From Crassaminicella profunda (GTDB lineage: Bacteria; Bacillota; Clostridia; Peptostreptococcales; Thermotaleaceae): DNA of 64,000 bases. The DNA lies in contig NZ_CP082326.1 in NCBI RefSeq assembly GCF_019884785.1, positions 985,355 through 1,049,354 of the forward strand, read 5' to 3'. Below, piece by piece: positions 43,255 to 52,441 of the stretch. The notes under the pieces were generated by a model. That model did not search any database. It had not been told where the DNA came from and saw only the letters and a program-made list of their open reading frames with translations. The stretch's first letter is position 1; each line of letters starts with the position of its first letter. The position numbers were made by a program, and so were the translations under genes.

Positions 43255-44088
43255 ATGTTTAAGAAAAATAGTAAAAAAGTATTGGCAGTATTGTTAATGG
43301 TATGTATAGTATTTGCATTTGCAGGCTGTGGACAACAAAAAAGTAGCGCAGATGAAGCTTTAAGTAAAGTAGATCAAATTAAGGAAAAAGGGAAGATTGT
43401 AGTGGGTACATGTGCAGATTATCCACCATATGAATTTCACAAAGAAATTGATGGAAAAGATATGATTGTAGGATTTGATATAGAGATTGCAAAGAAAGTT
43501 GCAGAGGATCTTGGTGTTGAGATTGAGATTAAAGATATGAAGTTTGATGGATTATTACCAGCACTAGTAGCTAATAAAATTGATTTTATTGCTGCAGGAA
43601 TGAATCCAACAGAGGAAAGAGCAAAAAGTGTTGATTTTTCTAAAGTATACTATAAAGAAGAACAAAGAATATTAGTAAAAAAAGAAGTTGCAGACAAGAT
43701 CAAAGCAAAGGAAGATTTCAAAGGTCTTAAAATAGGAGCTCAAAAAGCAACAATACAGCAGGACTTAGCACAAAGTATTGAAGGAGTAGAACCTAAACTC
43801 CTTAGCAAGATAACGGATTTAGTATTAGAATTAAATAATGATAAAATTCAAGGAATTGTTTTAGTAAAGCCTGTAGCAGAAGCTTATGCAAAACAAAATA
43901 AAGATTTAGTTGTGTTAGATTTAGGTTTAGGTACAGGAAATGAAGAAGACTCTAGTGTAGCTATAGCAATTAATAAAGGAAATGAAGAGTTGGTAGAATC
44001 TATTAATCAAACACTAGATAAGTTGATAAGCGAAGGTAAAGTTGGCGAATTTATTACACAAGCAATTAAATTAGCTGAAGAAGAGTAG
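43255..44088 (+). CDS. polar-amino-acid-type substrate-binding lipoprotein (paralog B)
   Basis: 277 residues with lipobox FAGC (Cys25). Closely related to paralog A: IVVGTCADYPPYEFHKEIDGKDMIVGFDIEIAKK and FIAAGMNPTEERAKSVDF. The ligand-contact region is nearly the same, so ligands are probably related or the same compound's stereoisomers (speculation). ATG at 43255 follows AAGGGGGAAA; the in-frame start at 43198 lies on the promoter. It stands before the permease and ATPase of set 2, separated by a hairpin. Confidence 0.88.
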   Translation: MFKKNSKKVLAVLLMVCIVFAFAGCGQQKSSADEALSKVDQIKEKGKIVVGTCADYPPYEFHKEIDGKDMIVGFDIEIAKKVAEDLGVEIEIKDMKFDGLLPALVANKIDFIAAGMNPTEERAKSVDFSKVYYKEEQRILVKKEVADKIKAKEDFKGLKIGAQKATIQQDLAQSIEGVEPKLLSKITDLVLELNNDKIQGIVLVKPVAEAYAKQNKDLVVLDLGLGTGNEEDSSVAIAINKGNEELVESINQTLDKLISEGKVGEFITQAIKLAEEE

Positions 44089-44102
44089 AAAGTATAGAAA
44101 AA

Positions 44103-44138
44103 AAGCAAAAGGTAAATAATTACCTTTTGCTTAACTTT
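44103..44138 (+). terminator. hairpin between lipoprotein gene 3 and permease 2
   Basis: Perfect arms GCAAAAGGTAA and TTACCTTTTGC, followed by TTAACTTTT. Same outer sequence as the hairpin after lipoprotein gene 2. Confidence 0.7.
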
Positions 44139-44205
44139 TGCTAGTATCGTATAATAGAAACTACAGTATCAAAAAGATGAATGTATTTATTAGGAGGTGT
44201 CAGCA

Positions 44206-44868
44206 TTGGATATAGCATTTTTAGCAAAATACTATAAGTTTTTTATTAGTGGAACAGGGGTTACATTATTTCTTTCTTTTTTTGGTGTTGTTTTTGGTGT
44301 TATTTTTGGGGTTGTTTTAGCGTTGATGAAGATGTCAGAAAAAAGAATTGTAAGATTTCCGGCAACAGCTTATATTGAAGTGGTAAGAGGAACGCCTCTT
44401 TTGGTGCAATTATTTATTGTTTACTATGGATTACCTTTATTGACAGGGATAGAATTTCCAGATTTAATGCTTGCAATTATTTCTGTATCCTTTAATAGTG
44501 CAGCTTATGTGGCAGAAATTATTCGTGCGGGGATACAATCCATTGATAAAGGACAAATGGAAGCTGCAAGATCGTTAGGATTGACTCATGGAATGGCTAT
44601 GAGATGTATTATTATTCCTCAGGCATTTAAAAATATTTTACCTGCCCTTGGAAACGAGTTTATTGTATTAGTAAAAGAATCTGCTATTGTTTCTGTTGTT
44701 GGAATTTATGATTTAATGTATCGAGCAGATACAGTAAGAGGAATATCCTATAAGCCTTTCGCACCATTAATCATTGCAGCAATTATTTACTTTATTATTA
44801 CATTTACCCTTTCAAAACTAGTAGGGAACCTTGAAAGGAGGTTGAATGCCAGTGATTCACGTAACTAA
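44206..44868 (+). CDS. amino-acid ABC transporter permease (set 2)
   Basis: 220 residues, about five helices, with the EAA loop [26 protein letters not shown] start at 44206 because TAGGAGGTG lies 7 bases before it; the GTG at 44197 is part of that site. Overlaps the ATPase gene by 23 bases. Confidence 0.9.
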   Translation: MDIAFLAKYYKFFISGTGVTLFLSFFGVVFGVIFGVVLALMKMSEKRIVRFPATAYIEVVRGTPLLVQLFIVYYGLPLLTGIEFPDLMLAIISVSFNSAAYVAEIIRAGIQSIDKGQMEAARSLGLTHGMAMRCIIIPQAFKNILPALGNEFIVLVKESAIVSVVGIYDLMYRADTVRGISYKPFAPLIIAAIIYFIITFTLSKLVGNLERRLNASDSRN

Positions 44869-45574
44869 TTTAAACAAAAGTTTTGGGGATTTACATGTTT
44901 TAAAAGGCATAGATGAACATATTAAAAAGGGAGAAGTTGTTGTTGTTATAGGTCCAAGTGGATCGGGTAAAAGTACTTTTTTAAGATGTTTAAATCTTTT
45001 AGAACAGCCTACAGGTGGAGACATTGTCTTTGAAGGTGCCTCTATTATGGATAAAAAGAATGATATTAATAAGCAAAGAGAAAAAATGGGGATGGTATTT
45101 CAGCAGTTCAATTTATTTCCACATATGACAGTCCTAGAAAATATCACTCTTGCTCCAATAAAAGTGAAAAAAATGGAAAAATCCGAAGCAGAAAAGATTG
45201 CATTTCGTCTGCTAAAGAGAATTGGACTTTCTGATAAAGCAAACAATTATCCTAATCAGCTATCTGGAGGTCAAAAACAAAGAATTGCTATTGCAAGAGC
45301 TCTAGCCATGTCTCCTGATGTAATGCTTTTTGATGAACCAACTTCAGCACTAGACCCGGAAATGGTGGGAGAAGTATTAGATGTAATGAAGGAATTAGCA
45401 GCAGAGGGTATGACTATGGTAGTAGTTACTCATGAAATGGGTTTTGCAAAGGAAGTTGCAACGAGAGTGCTTTTTATGGATGGAGGAAAAATCGTTGAAC
45501 AATCTTCACCACAAGAAATATTTGAAAATCCTAAACATCCGAGAACAAAAGACTTCTTAGGAAAAGTTTTATAA
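44846..45574 (+). CDS. amino-acid ABC transporter ATP-binding protein (set 2)
   Basis: 242 residues: GPSGSGKST (Walker A), [17 protein letters not shown] (signature), [14 protein letters not shown] (Walker B), VTHEM. GlnQ/HisP type. GAAAGGAGG precedes the ATG, and the start lies within the permease gene, giving tight coupling. It powers uptake of the ligand of paralog B and possibly also of paralog A. Confidence 0.92.
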   Translation: MPVIHVTNLNKSFGDLHVLKGIDEHIKKGEVVVVIGPSGSGKSTFLRCLNLLEQPTGGDIVFEGASIMDKKNDINKQREKMGMVFQQFNLFPHMTVLENITLAPIKVKKMEKSEAEKIAFRLLKRIGLSDKANNYPNQLSGGQKQRIAIARALAMSPDVMLFDEPTSALDPEMVGEVLDVMKELAAEGMTMVVVTHEMGFAKEVATRVLFMDGGKIVEQSSPQEIFENPKHPRTKDFLGKVL

Positions 45575-45581
45575 GCTAAAC

Positions 45582-45622
45582 GTATATTCGTGAAAATAGA
45601 TATTTTTTCACGGATATTTTTA
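45582..45622 (+). terminator. terminator between ABC set 2 and the aminotransferase
   Basis: Arms ATATTCGTGAAAA and TTTTTCACGGATAT with a short loop, then TTTTTAT. Confidence 0.75.
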
Positions 45623-45661
45623 TACATGTGATTATTGATAAAAAAGAAAGCAGGTGGAAGG

Positions 45662-46816
45662 ATGAAGCATAGATTTTTATCAAAAAGATATTGGAATAGT
45701 ATTACGACCCCTATGGCAGAGGTAGTTGACCTTGCATATAAGTATGACGACTTGATTAATTTAAGCTTAGGAGATCCTGATTATATTACAGATAAATCTA
45801 TTATTGATGAAGCTTTTTTAGATGCACATAAAGGGCATACAAGATATGCGGATTCTTTAGGAGATCCTGAATTACGATATGAAATTGCAAATTTTTATCA
45901 AAAAACTTATAATCATGAATTGAGTGACAGAGAAATTATGTCTGTAGTAGGTGCTTGCCATGGTATGTATTTAGTACTTGAAGCTATTTTAGATGATGGA
46001 GACGAAGTAATTGTGCCAGAGCCATATTTTACACCTTATTATAATCAAATACAGTTAGTAAGGGGAAAACCAGTAATTTTAGAAACCTATGAGAAGGATC
46101 ATTTTCAAATAGATGTTGAAAAGTTAAAGAGTCTTATTACCAATAGAACGAAGGCAATTGTTGTGAATACGCCAAACAATCCAACGGGAGCATGTCTGGA
46201 TCAAGAACATTTACAGGCAATAGCAAAAGTTGCCATAGAACATGATTTGATTGTCATAGCAGATGAGGTATATGGTGGATTTAGTTTTCAAAGGGAATTT
46301 GTTCCTATGGCCACCATAGAAGGAATGAAGGAAAGAACCATTACTCTAGGGAGCTTTTCAAAAGATTATGCCATGACAGGATGGCGAATTGGATATGTGT
46401 TGGCGCCTAGTTATATGATTGATTGTATAAGAGATATTAATGAAGGTATATGTTTTTGTGCGCCATCTATATCACAAAGGGCAGCTATTTATGCAATCAG
46501 GATGAGAGAAAGTATTCTAAAGCCTATGGCAGAAGAATATAAGAAACGAGTTGAATATGCGTATAAGCGAATTAATGAAATCCCTAAAATATCAGTTCTT
46601 CCTCCTCAAGGAACATTTTATTTATTTGTAAATATAAAAGAAACAGGTCTTAGTTCTGTTGAGATGAGTAAAAAAATGTTGGAAGAGGCTCATGTTTTAG
46701 TGATTCCAGGAAGTGCTTTTGGAAAAAGTGGAGAAGGATATATTAGAATTGCATGTACGGTAGGGGTAGACCGCTTGAAAGAAGCTTTTGATAGAATAGA
46801 GAAAATAAACTTATAA
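45662..46816 (+). CDS. aminotransferase class I/II
   Basis: 384 residues, PLP fold type I. SLGDPDYITD (substrate loop), NTPNNPTG (about 169-176), DEVYGGFSF (Asp201), the Schiff-base Lys234 in SFSKDYAMTGWRIGY, and a C-terminal RIACTVG with the carboxylate-binding Arg are typical of the aspartate-aminotransferase branch. It would interconvert an amino acid and a 2-oxo acid. Placed behind an amino-acid-type transporter and a LarA-family enzyme, it could join transported amino acid, oxo acid and hydroxy acid in one route. ATG at 45662 follows AGGTGGAAGG. Confidence 0.9.
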   Translation: MKHRFLSKRYWNSITTPMAEVVDLAYKYDDLINLSLGDPDYITDKSIIDEAFLDAHKGHTRYADSLGDPELRYEIANFYQKTYNHELSDREIMSVVGACHGMYLVLEAILDDGDEVIVPEPYFTPYYNQIQLVRGKPVILETYEKDHFQIDVEKLKSLITNRTKAIVVNTPNNPTGACLDQEHLQAIAKVAIEHDLIVIADEVYGGFSFQREFVPMATIEGMKERTITLGSFSKDYAMTGWRIGYVLAPSYMIDCIRDINEGICFCAPSISQRAAIYAIRMRESILKPMAEEYKKRVEYAYKRINEIPKISVLPPQGTFYLFVNIKETGLSSVEMSKKMLEEAHVLVIPGSAFGKSGEGYIRIACTVGVDRLKEAFDRIEKINL

Positions 46817-46839
46817 TGTGTAATAATAAATTGTACATA

Positions 46840-46875
46840 AATGCAGATGGGGCAATAGTTTCATCTGCATTTATA
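46840..46875 (+). terminator. terminator after the aminotransferase
   Basis: Arms ATGCAGATG and CATCTGCAT with a 12-base loop, then TTATAT. The T run is weak. Confidence 0.65.
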
Positions 46876-47162
46876 TATGAAAAAATACTGAAGATCAAGT
46901 TGACTATGCAACCTTAATGCTATATAAATATGAAAGAAAACCTAATAGTAAAGGGAATTATGCATATAATTGATGATTTACAAAAGAATTTGTAACACAA
47001 TTGTTATTGATTAGAAGAGTATATTTGTGGTATATATATATACAGGGGATGAGAGATTTATTATTGACACAGAAAATGAGGATGGACTGAATAGAAAATA
47101 CTGAAATAGTCAATAATACAGAAGTTCTTATAGAATAATATTTGTGTTAAGGAGAATGAAAG
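46876..47162. other. 287-bp gap before the 33-residue ORF
   Basis: A/T-rich with no recognisable gene. A TTGACA at about 47063 may belong to the promoter of the small ORF; the -10 is poor. Confidence 0.4.
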
Positions 47163-47264
47163 ATGAACAGAGTAAAAACGTTAATGGTAGGTTCTATGTA
47201 TTTTGTTTTACTAGCAAGTGTTACAATTGGTATTACAAATTTAAGTAGGATGATTAGTTATTAA
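47163..47264 (+). CDS. 33-residue predicted membrane miniprotein
   Basis: A short ORF with a strong AAGGAGAATG ribosome-binding site and a single hydrophobic helix (MVGSMYFVLLASVTIGI) flanked by basic residues on the N-side. It ends directly at a perfect terminator hairpin. That combination of start signal, helix and terminator makes a real transcript likely. I cannot name a family. Confidence 0.55.
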   Translation: MNRVKTLMVGSMYFVLLASVTIGITNLSRMISY

Positions 47265-47297
47265 AAATAATGGCCCAAAGAGGCCATTATTTTTTTA
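47265..47297 (+). terminator. terminator after the 33-residue ORF
   Basis: Arms AATAATGGCC and GGCCATTATT around CAAAGA, then a T run. Confidence 0.85.
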
Positions 47298-47371
47298 TGC
47301 TTTAAGAAATGATAAGATTTAAAATTTGTGGATAATTTATGGTTGAAAAGTCAAATATTCAATCACTTTGA

Positions 47372-47413
47372 GTAAGTTTCATTACAAAAAAGTGGTTTTG
47401 TAATGAAACTTAC
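47372..47413. repeat. 18-bp perfect inverted repeat before sleB
   Basis: Arms GTAAGTTTCATTACAAAA and TTTTGTAATGAAACTTAC are separated by six bases. No T run follows on either strand. Could be a large operator, an RNA structure or the relic of a small mobile element. Confidence 0.8.
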
Positions 47414-47526
47414 GAGATGAGCATAATGCGAATTTTTTGTTTAGATGCCTATTTATACAAATAATAAAGAATAATTCCCTCCTATTTAACAGAAAATAAA
47501 GAAGGATATGTTAGGAGGGGAAGCTT

Positions 47527-48417
47527 TTGAGAAAAAATACAATTATTGTGTGTATTACATTGATGGTAAGTTTTTTGATAAGTATTGTTTGTATAGATAT
47601 CATCTATGCAGGAACCTTATCTTGGGGTTCATATGGAGAAGAGGTAAAAATCGTTCAAACAAAATTGAAAAATTGGGGATATTATGAGGGTCAAATAGAT
47701 GGCGTTTTTGGAAAAAAAACGTATCAGGCTGTAGTTAAATTTCAGAGAAAAAATAGACTTATTGTAGATGGAAAAGTAGGTTCTCAGACAAGACGAGCAT
47801 TGGGAATGCCTCAAAAAACTATTACAGGCCAATATAATGAGACTGTGAAGATTTCACAAAAGAAGTTAAAGCAATGGGGATATTATATAGGAGCCGTTGA
47901 TGGTATATATGGACCTTACACATATGAAGCAGTGATTAAATTTCAAAGAAAAAATGGATTAAAAGTTGATGGCATTATAGGATCAGATACAAAAAGAGCA
48001 TTAGGGATTAGTGAAAAAACGGATAAAAAAGCATATATGGCTACAAGTAGAGGGGTTTCTACAAAAGATGATATCAATCTTTTAGCAATGGCTATATATG
48101 GAGAATCTAGGGGAGAGCCTTATACAGGACAAGTGGCTGTTGGTGCAGTTATTTTAAATAGGGTAAAACATCCATCCTTTCCTAACTCTATAGCAGGGGC
48201 TATATTTCAGCCAGGGGCATTTACGGCAGTAGATGATGGACAAATTTATCTAAGGCCAAATGAACAAGCTTATAAAGCAGCAAAAGATGCTATGAATGGA
48301 TGGGATCCTACAGGGGGAGCCATTTACTATTGGAATCCTGCTAAAGCTACAAGTAAATGGATATGGACAAGAGAAGTTACATTGAAAATTGGGAAACATT
48401 GGTTTGCACATGAATAA
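47527..48417 (+). CDS. sleB: spore cortex-lytic enzyme SleB with two peptidoglycan-binding domains
   Basis: 296 residues, TTG start with AGGAGGGGAAG upstream. An N-terminal signal/anchor (1-29) precedes two peptidoglycan-binding type 1 domains (about 36-92 and 104-162, each with VxxxQxxLKxWGYYxGxxDGxxGxxTxxAVxKFQRKN). The C-terminal hydrolase_2 domain (about 185-294) starts with LAMAIYGESRGEPYTGQVAVGAVILNRV, where the catalytic Glu lies in GESRGE. SleB opens the spore cortex during germination. Most have a single binding domain. It is followed after 15 bases by ypeB, its usual partner. Confidence 0.95.
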   Translation: MRKNTIIVCITLMVSFLISIVCIDIIYAGTLSWGSYGEEVKIVQTKLKNWGYYEGQIDGVFGKKTYQAVVKFQRKNRLIVDGKVGSQTRRALGMPQKTITGQYNETVKISQKKLKQWGYYIGAVDGIYGPYTYEAVIKFQRKNGLKVDGIIGSDTKRALGISEKTDKKAYMATSRGVSTKDDINLLAMAIYGESRGEPYTGQVAVGAVILNRVKHPSFPNSIAGAIFQPGAFTAVDDGQIYLRPNEQAYKAAKDAMNGWDPTGGAIYYWNPAKATSKWIWTREVTLKIGKHWFAHE

Positions 48418-48432
48418 GAATGGGGGAGGGCT

Positions 48433-49773
48433 ATGAAAAAAATTATAGGGATATTACTTGGAGTAGTAGTTATAGGTACAGGTATCTGGGGATATACTCA
48501 GTATGAACAAAATAGGGAGAAAAACATTTTTTTGGAGAATCAGTTTCACAGAATGTTTCATGATATGGTAGTAGATGTAGAAAATATACAGGTGAATCTT
48601 TCAAAAGTTATGGTTACAGGTACCCCGAAACAAAATGTATTATTGTTTTCAGATATTACACATCTTTGCTATGATGCCCAGGAGAAATTAAGTCAATTGC
48701 CAATTGAGCATAAAAATGTAAGTAAGACAGAAAAATTTTTAAGTCAAGTAGGAGATTTAAGTGAGGCTTTAGCTAGAAAAAATCTTGAAGGAAAACCTTT
48801 AAATCAAAAAGAAAAAGAAACTTTAGAAACATTACATAACTATTCTAATTATTTATCAAAAGAATATATTTCTCTACAAAATAATATGGCAGAAAAAGGA
48901 GTGTATATAGGAGAATTAAGGGAAAAAGCCAATGAAAAACTAAAAAAGACCAATGAAAATATGCTTAGTACTAGTTTTTTAAATATAGAGGAGAAGATGC
49001 AAGCGTATCCTGAACTAATTTACGATGGTCCTTTTTCAGAACATGTAAAAAAAAGAAAGACTCAATTAACAGGAAGATATATAGAAAAAAATGAAATAGA
49101 AAAAATAGCAAAGAACTTTTTAGAAGACGATATAAAATATGAAGTCAATCTGATTAGTGATACGAACCATGGAGCTATTCCAGTTTATATAATGGAATTA
49201 AAATCAAAAGAATCAGAAGAAGTTATTACAATGGCAATTACTAAAAAAGAGGGACATGTTTTATGGATGCTTGATTCAAGAAAAATAAATGAAGCTAAAA
49301 TAACAGAGGAGGAAGGAATAAGGATTGCTCAGGACTTTTTGAAAAAAAGAGGTTATAAAAATATGATGCCTACTTATTCATTAAAGTATAATGGGCAAAT
49401 GCTGATTAATTTTGCATATATGCAGGATGGAGTAATTATTTATACAGATTTGATTAAGGTAAAGGTTGGACTAGATGAAGGGGAAATTGTAGGATTTGAT
49501 ATGGAAGGATATTTATTAAATCATCATGAAAGAAATATTCCTAACCCTAAAATTAGTATAAAAGAGGCCAAAGAGAAAGTGAGTATATATGCTAAAAGCT
49601 CAAAGCCAAGACTTACGATCATTCCAACGGAAGGTGGAGAAGAAGCTTTGTGTTATGAGTTTAAAGCAGCCTATAAGGAAGATACGTTTTTAATATACAT
49701 TCATGCACAAACAGGAGAAGAACAAAAGATATTGCAGGTAATTATAAAAGATGAAGGTGTATTAATGCTGTAA
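48433..49773 (+). CDS. ypeB: germination protein YpeB
   Basis: 446 residues. An N-terminal membrane anchor (about 5-22) is followed by a long helical region and three YpeB/PepSY domains in the C-terminal half. YpeB is needed to localise and stabilise SleB in the spore, and sleB-ypeB is a conserved pair. Its start follows GGGGGAGGG, 15 bases after sleB. Expected to be expressed in the forespore (SigG) by family knowledge. Confidence 0.95.
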   Translation: MKKIIGILLGVVVIGTGIWGYTQYEQNREKNIFLENQFHRMFHDMVVDVENIQVNLSKVMVTGTPKQNVLLFSDITHLCYDAQEKLSQLPIEHKNVSKTEKFLSQVGDLSEALARKNLEGKPLNQKEKETLETLHNYSNYLSKEYISLQNNMAEKGVYIGELREKANEKLKKTNENMLSTSFLNIEEKMQAYPELIYDGPFSEHVKKRKTQLTGRYIEKNEIEKIAKNFLEDDIKYEVNLISDTNHGAIPVYIMELKSKESEEVITMAITKKEGHVLWMLDSRKINEAKITEEEGIRIAQDFLKKRGYKNMMPTYSLKYNGQMLINFAYMQDGVIIYTDLIKVKVGLDEGEIVGFDMEGYLLNHHERNIPNPKISIKEAKEKVSIYAKSSKPRLTIIPTEGGEEALCYEFKAAYKEDTFLIYIHAQTGEEQKILQVIIKDEGVLML

Positions 49774-49835
49774 AAAAATTTTGTTAGAAGCTATAAAAGG
49801 TAAAATTTTAGGAAATTACAAATAAAAAACATTAA

Positions 49836-49870
49836 GAACTTTCTTATTTATATAATAAGGAAGTTTTTTT
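49836..49870 (+). terminator. terminator after sleB-ypeB
   Basis: Arms AACTTTCTTATT and AATAAGGAAGTT around a TATAT loop, then a T run. Confidence 0.85.
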
Positions 49871-49936
49871 ATGGAGGATATTTGACAAAAAAAGAGAATT
49901 ATATAAGCTAGGAAGTATCTACTTGGAGGGATATAA

Positions 49937-50755
49937 ATGAATGATTTGTTAAAAAAATATGTGAATATGGCAAGTTTTGTAAATGATTTTACAGAAGATG
50001 ATTTGGCAGTAGCGGTAAGTGACAGAGAGAGAGTAATAAAATGCGTTCCAGGAAAAAATGTACAACTAAGAGTAAAAGAAGGGGAAATATTACAGGAACA
50101 TTTAGCTTTATTTCAAGCCATGAAGCAAAATAAAAAGATTACTATAATGATTCCAAAGGATATTCATGGTACCCTTATGTCGGCTACAGCTACACCTATT
50201 AAAAATGAAGAGGGTCAAATTATAGGAGGGATTACAACTGTAAAGAGTATTAGTGATCGAGAAGAACTTTTAGACATTATTAAGACCTTGGCTAATTCGT
50301 TAAATGAAATGACAAAAACAACTACTCAAATTTCTTCTAGTGCAGAAGAAATTGCTTCATCAGGAGAAGGAATGATTCAGAGTGCTAATAGTGCACTAAC
50401 ACAGGCAAAAGAAACAGATCAAGTAATTGGGTTTGTACAGCAAGTAGCAAAGCAGACAAATTTACTAGGATTAAATGCAGCCATTGAAGCTGCTAGAGCA
50501 GGAGAGGCAGGTAGAGGATTTCAGGTTGTAGCTGAGGAAATAAGAAAGCTAGCCATATCTAGTAATGAGGCAGTAGATAAAATTGCTTCTGTATTAAAAG
50601 AAATTCAAGGAAGTGTTATACAAATACAAACGGTGGTAGAAAAAAATGGAACACTTACGCAAGAACAAGCTGCAGGAACGGAAGAAATCACAGCAGAGAT
50701 TAATGAATTATCAAGGCTTGCAGATAAATTAAATGAGTTTGCCCATAAATTATAA
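49937..50755 (+). CDS. soluble methyl-accepting chemotaxis protein with N-terminal PAS-like sensor
   Basis: 272 residues, no membrane segment. Residues about 1-115 resemble a PAS-like sensor ([21 protein letters not shown], then [25 protein letters not shown]). Residues 125-272 are a short signalling hairpin with [33 protein letters not shown]. Same size and layout as the diacid-sensing receptor at 25.5 kb but with a different sensor. The ligand is unknown. Own ribosome-binding site (TTGGAGGGAT) and terminator. Confidence 0.85.
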   Translation: MNDLLKKYVNMASFVNDFTEDDLAVAVSDRERVIKCVPGKNVQLRVKEGEILQEHLALFQAMKQNKKITIMIPKDIHGTLMSATATPIKNEEGQIIGGITTVKSISDREELLDIIKTLANSLNEMTKTTTQISSSAEEIASSGEGMIQSANSALTQAKETDQVIGFVQQVAKQTNLLGLNAAIEAARAGEAGRGFQVVAEEIRKLAISSNEAVDKIASVLKEIQGSVIQIQTVVEKNGTLTQEQAAGTEEITAEINELSRLADKLNEFAHKL

Positions 50756-50761
50756 ATAGGA

Positions 50762-50801
50762 AATAAAAAAGATCTTAGTGAATAAGGTCTTTTTTTTTTA
50801 T
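50762..50801 (+). terminator. terminator after the soluble MCP
   Basis: Arms AAAAGATCTT and AAGGTCTTTT with an 8-base loop, then a T run. Confidence 0.8.
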
Positions 50802-50886
50802 GAAGACAACCTGTAACAGATACAAATAAAATACATAGTATGGTAGTGAAGAAGGGAAATGAAATCATCTATGAAGGAGGGATATG

Positions 50887-51171
50887 ATGAGAAGAAAATC
50901 AAATGATATAAATAAAAAATTAGAAAAAGCTGCTAGGAGCATTAATGCATCGGATCAGCAACTAGATCAACTTTCGAACTTAGCAAATAAATATAAAAAC
51001 AAATCACAACAAGATATAGAAAATGAAATGCTTAACATGATCAATAGTTTTTCTAAAAAAGAGAAAAGAGATTTAGTAAAAAGACTTCAGATGCTTAAAC
51101 AAATGACGGATTTATTAGATGCTAGTCAAACAAAAAAGATAGATATGTTTATTAGGCTTTTATCAAAATAA
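50887..51171 (+). CDS. small helical charged protein, unknown function
   Basis: 94 residues, rich in Lys, Gln, Asn and Leu; all-helical prediction, no membrane segment or cysteine. Family not recognised. AAGGAGG precedes the start; 50887 has better spacing than 50884. Confidence 0.6.
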   Translation: MRRKSNDINKKLEKAARSINASDQQLDQLSNLANKYKNKSQQDIENEMLNMINSFSKKEKRDLVKRLQMLKQMTDLLDASQTKKIDMFIRLLSK

Positions 51172-51177
51172 TTTTGA

Positions 51178-51206
51178 AGGAGTAAGTATTAAAAATACTT
51201 ACTCCT
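51178..51206. terminator. bidirectional hairpin between the 94-residue gene and the XRE gene
   Basis: Perfect arms AGGAGTAAGTATT and AATACTTACTCCT with an AAA loop. It overlaps the end of the gene on the - strand. Confidence 0.75.
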
Positions 51207-51672
51207 CATCATAATATTTGTTTAATTCAATTAGTTTGTTTTTCATTTCTAGTTCATCAAATGAACTAATCCATCGGTTGTTTTGATTATCTAATATTCT
51301 AAAATGATTACTGACGATATTTTGCTGGAGCTTAAATTTACCTAGTTGTTTGATTTCTTTCCACCATATTTTACCCCCTAGTGTTTTTTCCTTTGGAGTT
51401 TCATAATATTGATGAGCCACTACTTGAAGAATATCTATGGGATCTTCTCCTAATGTTGCTTGAATAATTGCACTTTCTGTAAAAAGAGCACAGAGAGTTA
51501 CAATAACGGACCAACTAGCGAGAATTCTACTTTTTTCTATTTGTACTAATGTTTTTTTAGAGATACCTAATATTTCAGCCATTAAATCTTGGGAATAACC
51601 AGCTTCTGTTCTAACCAGTTTTATTTTTTTCGATAATACACGGATGATATCCTCTTTTTTCAATATATTCAC
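51199..51672 (-). CDS. XRE-family helix-turn-helix regulator
   Basis: 157 residues. The N-terminal HTH (about 14-68) has KKIKLVRTEAGYSQDLMAEILGISKKTLVQIEKSR, typical of XRE/Cro-type DNA-binding domains. The second half (about 80-157) has no motif I recognise and may bind a ligand or a partner. AAGAGGTGA precedes the ATG. Target unknown; the divergent neighbours are short uncharacterised genes. Confidence 0.8.
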   Translation of the reverse strand: MNILKKEDIIRVLSKKIKLVRTEAGYSQDLMAEILGISKKTLVQIEKSRILASWSVIVTLCALFTESAIIQATLGEDPIDILQVVAHQYYETPKEKTLGGKIWWKEIKQLGKFKLQQNIVSNHFRILDNQNNRWISSFDELEMKNKLIELNKYYDEE

Positions 51673-51761
51673 CTCTTAAAAGAAATTTATCTATATAGTG
51701 AAATAGTACACTTAAATAGAATTTGTTGTCAACTATTTATAGGTAATTTTTTAAATGGTAA

Positions 51762-51800
51762 TAAAAAAATAGAGAGTAATGAAATACTCTCTATTTTTTA
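51762..51800. terminator. terminator after the DUF378 gene (- strand)
   Basis: Perfect arms AAAAAATAGAGAGTA and TACTCTCTATTTTTT with an ATGAAA loop; bidirectional. Confidence 0.88.
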
Positions 51801-51995
51801 TCTTACTTTTTCTCGATCTCTAAATAAGAAGCTAATTGCGTATGCTCCTCCTAATCCAACAAGAGAATAGACAATTCTACTAAGTATAGAAGCTTGTCCT
51901 CCAAATAAACTTGCAACTAAATCAAATTGGAAAAGACCGATTAGTCCCCAATTTAATGCACCTACAATGACTAATAAAAGAGCCAATGTATCCAT
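51798..51995 (-). CDS. DUF378 small membrane protein (YuzA-like)
   Basis: 65 residues with two membrane helices. The motif ALLLVIVGALNWGLIGLFQFDLVA and LSRIVYSLVGLGG are diagnostic of DUF378. Function unknown. AAAAGGAGTTGA precedes the ATG. Confidence 0.92.
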   Translation of the reverse strand: MDTLALLLVIVGALNWGLIGLFQFDLVASLFGGQASILSRIVYSLVGLGGAYAISFLFRDREKVR

Positions 51996-52182
51996 AAAGT
52001 CAACTCCTTTTTATATAGTTTCATCTATTAGTATTCCAAGGATATAAAGAAAAATACAAAAGACCATTTTTTTTTAGGAATGAAAAGAAGATAAATTTTC
52101 CAAACATAATCTACTCATATTTGCACAAAATATTTAATGTAAGCTTAAAGCTTACCAAAATTACAAGTGGAGGAATGCCAGT

Positions 52183-52419
52183 ATGTATAATAATATGGGA
52201 AATGTTCCGAACTTAAAGAACTCTAATGCTGTTAACCAAAACGAAATTCAAAAAGCAAAACAAAATATGGGAAATTACGGGACAGCTGGACAGGGAATGA
52301 CATCAGGAATGCCTTCAACTGGTGCAAATCTTACTAGTTCGTCTGCAGTTGGTGGGTTAGAGATTCAAGAAGCAAGGAAAAAAGTCCAAAATAACGGCAT
52401 CCAAAATACAATGTATTAA
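52183..52419 (+). CDS. small Gln/Asn/Gly-rich protein, possibly a gamma-type small acid-soluble spore protein
   Basis: 78 residues of low complexity. Two related blocks, NEIQKAKQNM (near 21) and LEIQEARKKVQ (near 59), are separated by a Gly/Ser/Thr-rich stretch. Composition and repeated blocks recall gamma-type SASPs, which serve as amino-acid stores in spores, but there is no clear family match. GTGGAGG precedes the ATG; a hairpin follows. Confidence 0.5.
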   Translation: MYNNMGNVPNLKNSNAVNQNEIQKAKQNMGNYGTAGQGMTSGMPSTGANLTSSSAVGGLEIQEARKKVQNNGIQNTMY

Positions 52420-52441
52420 TGAAAGCATGTAATTTTGAAAA

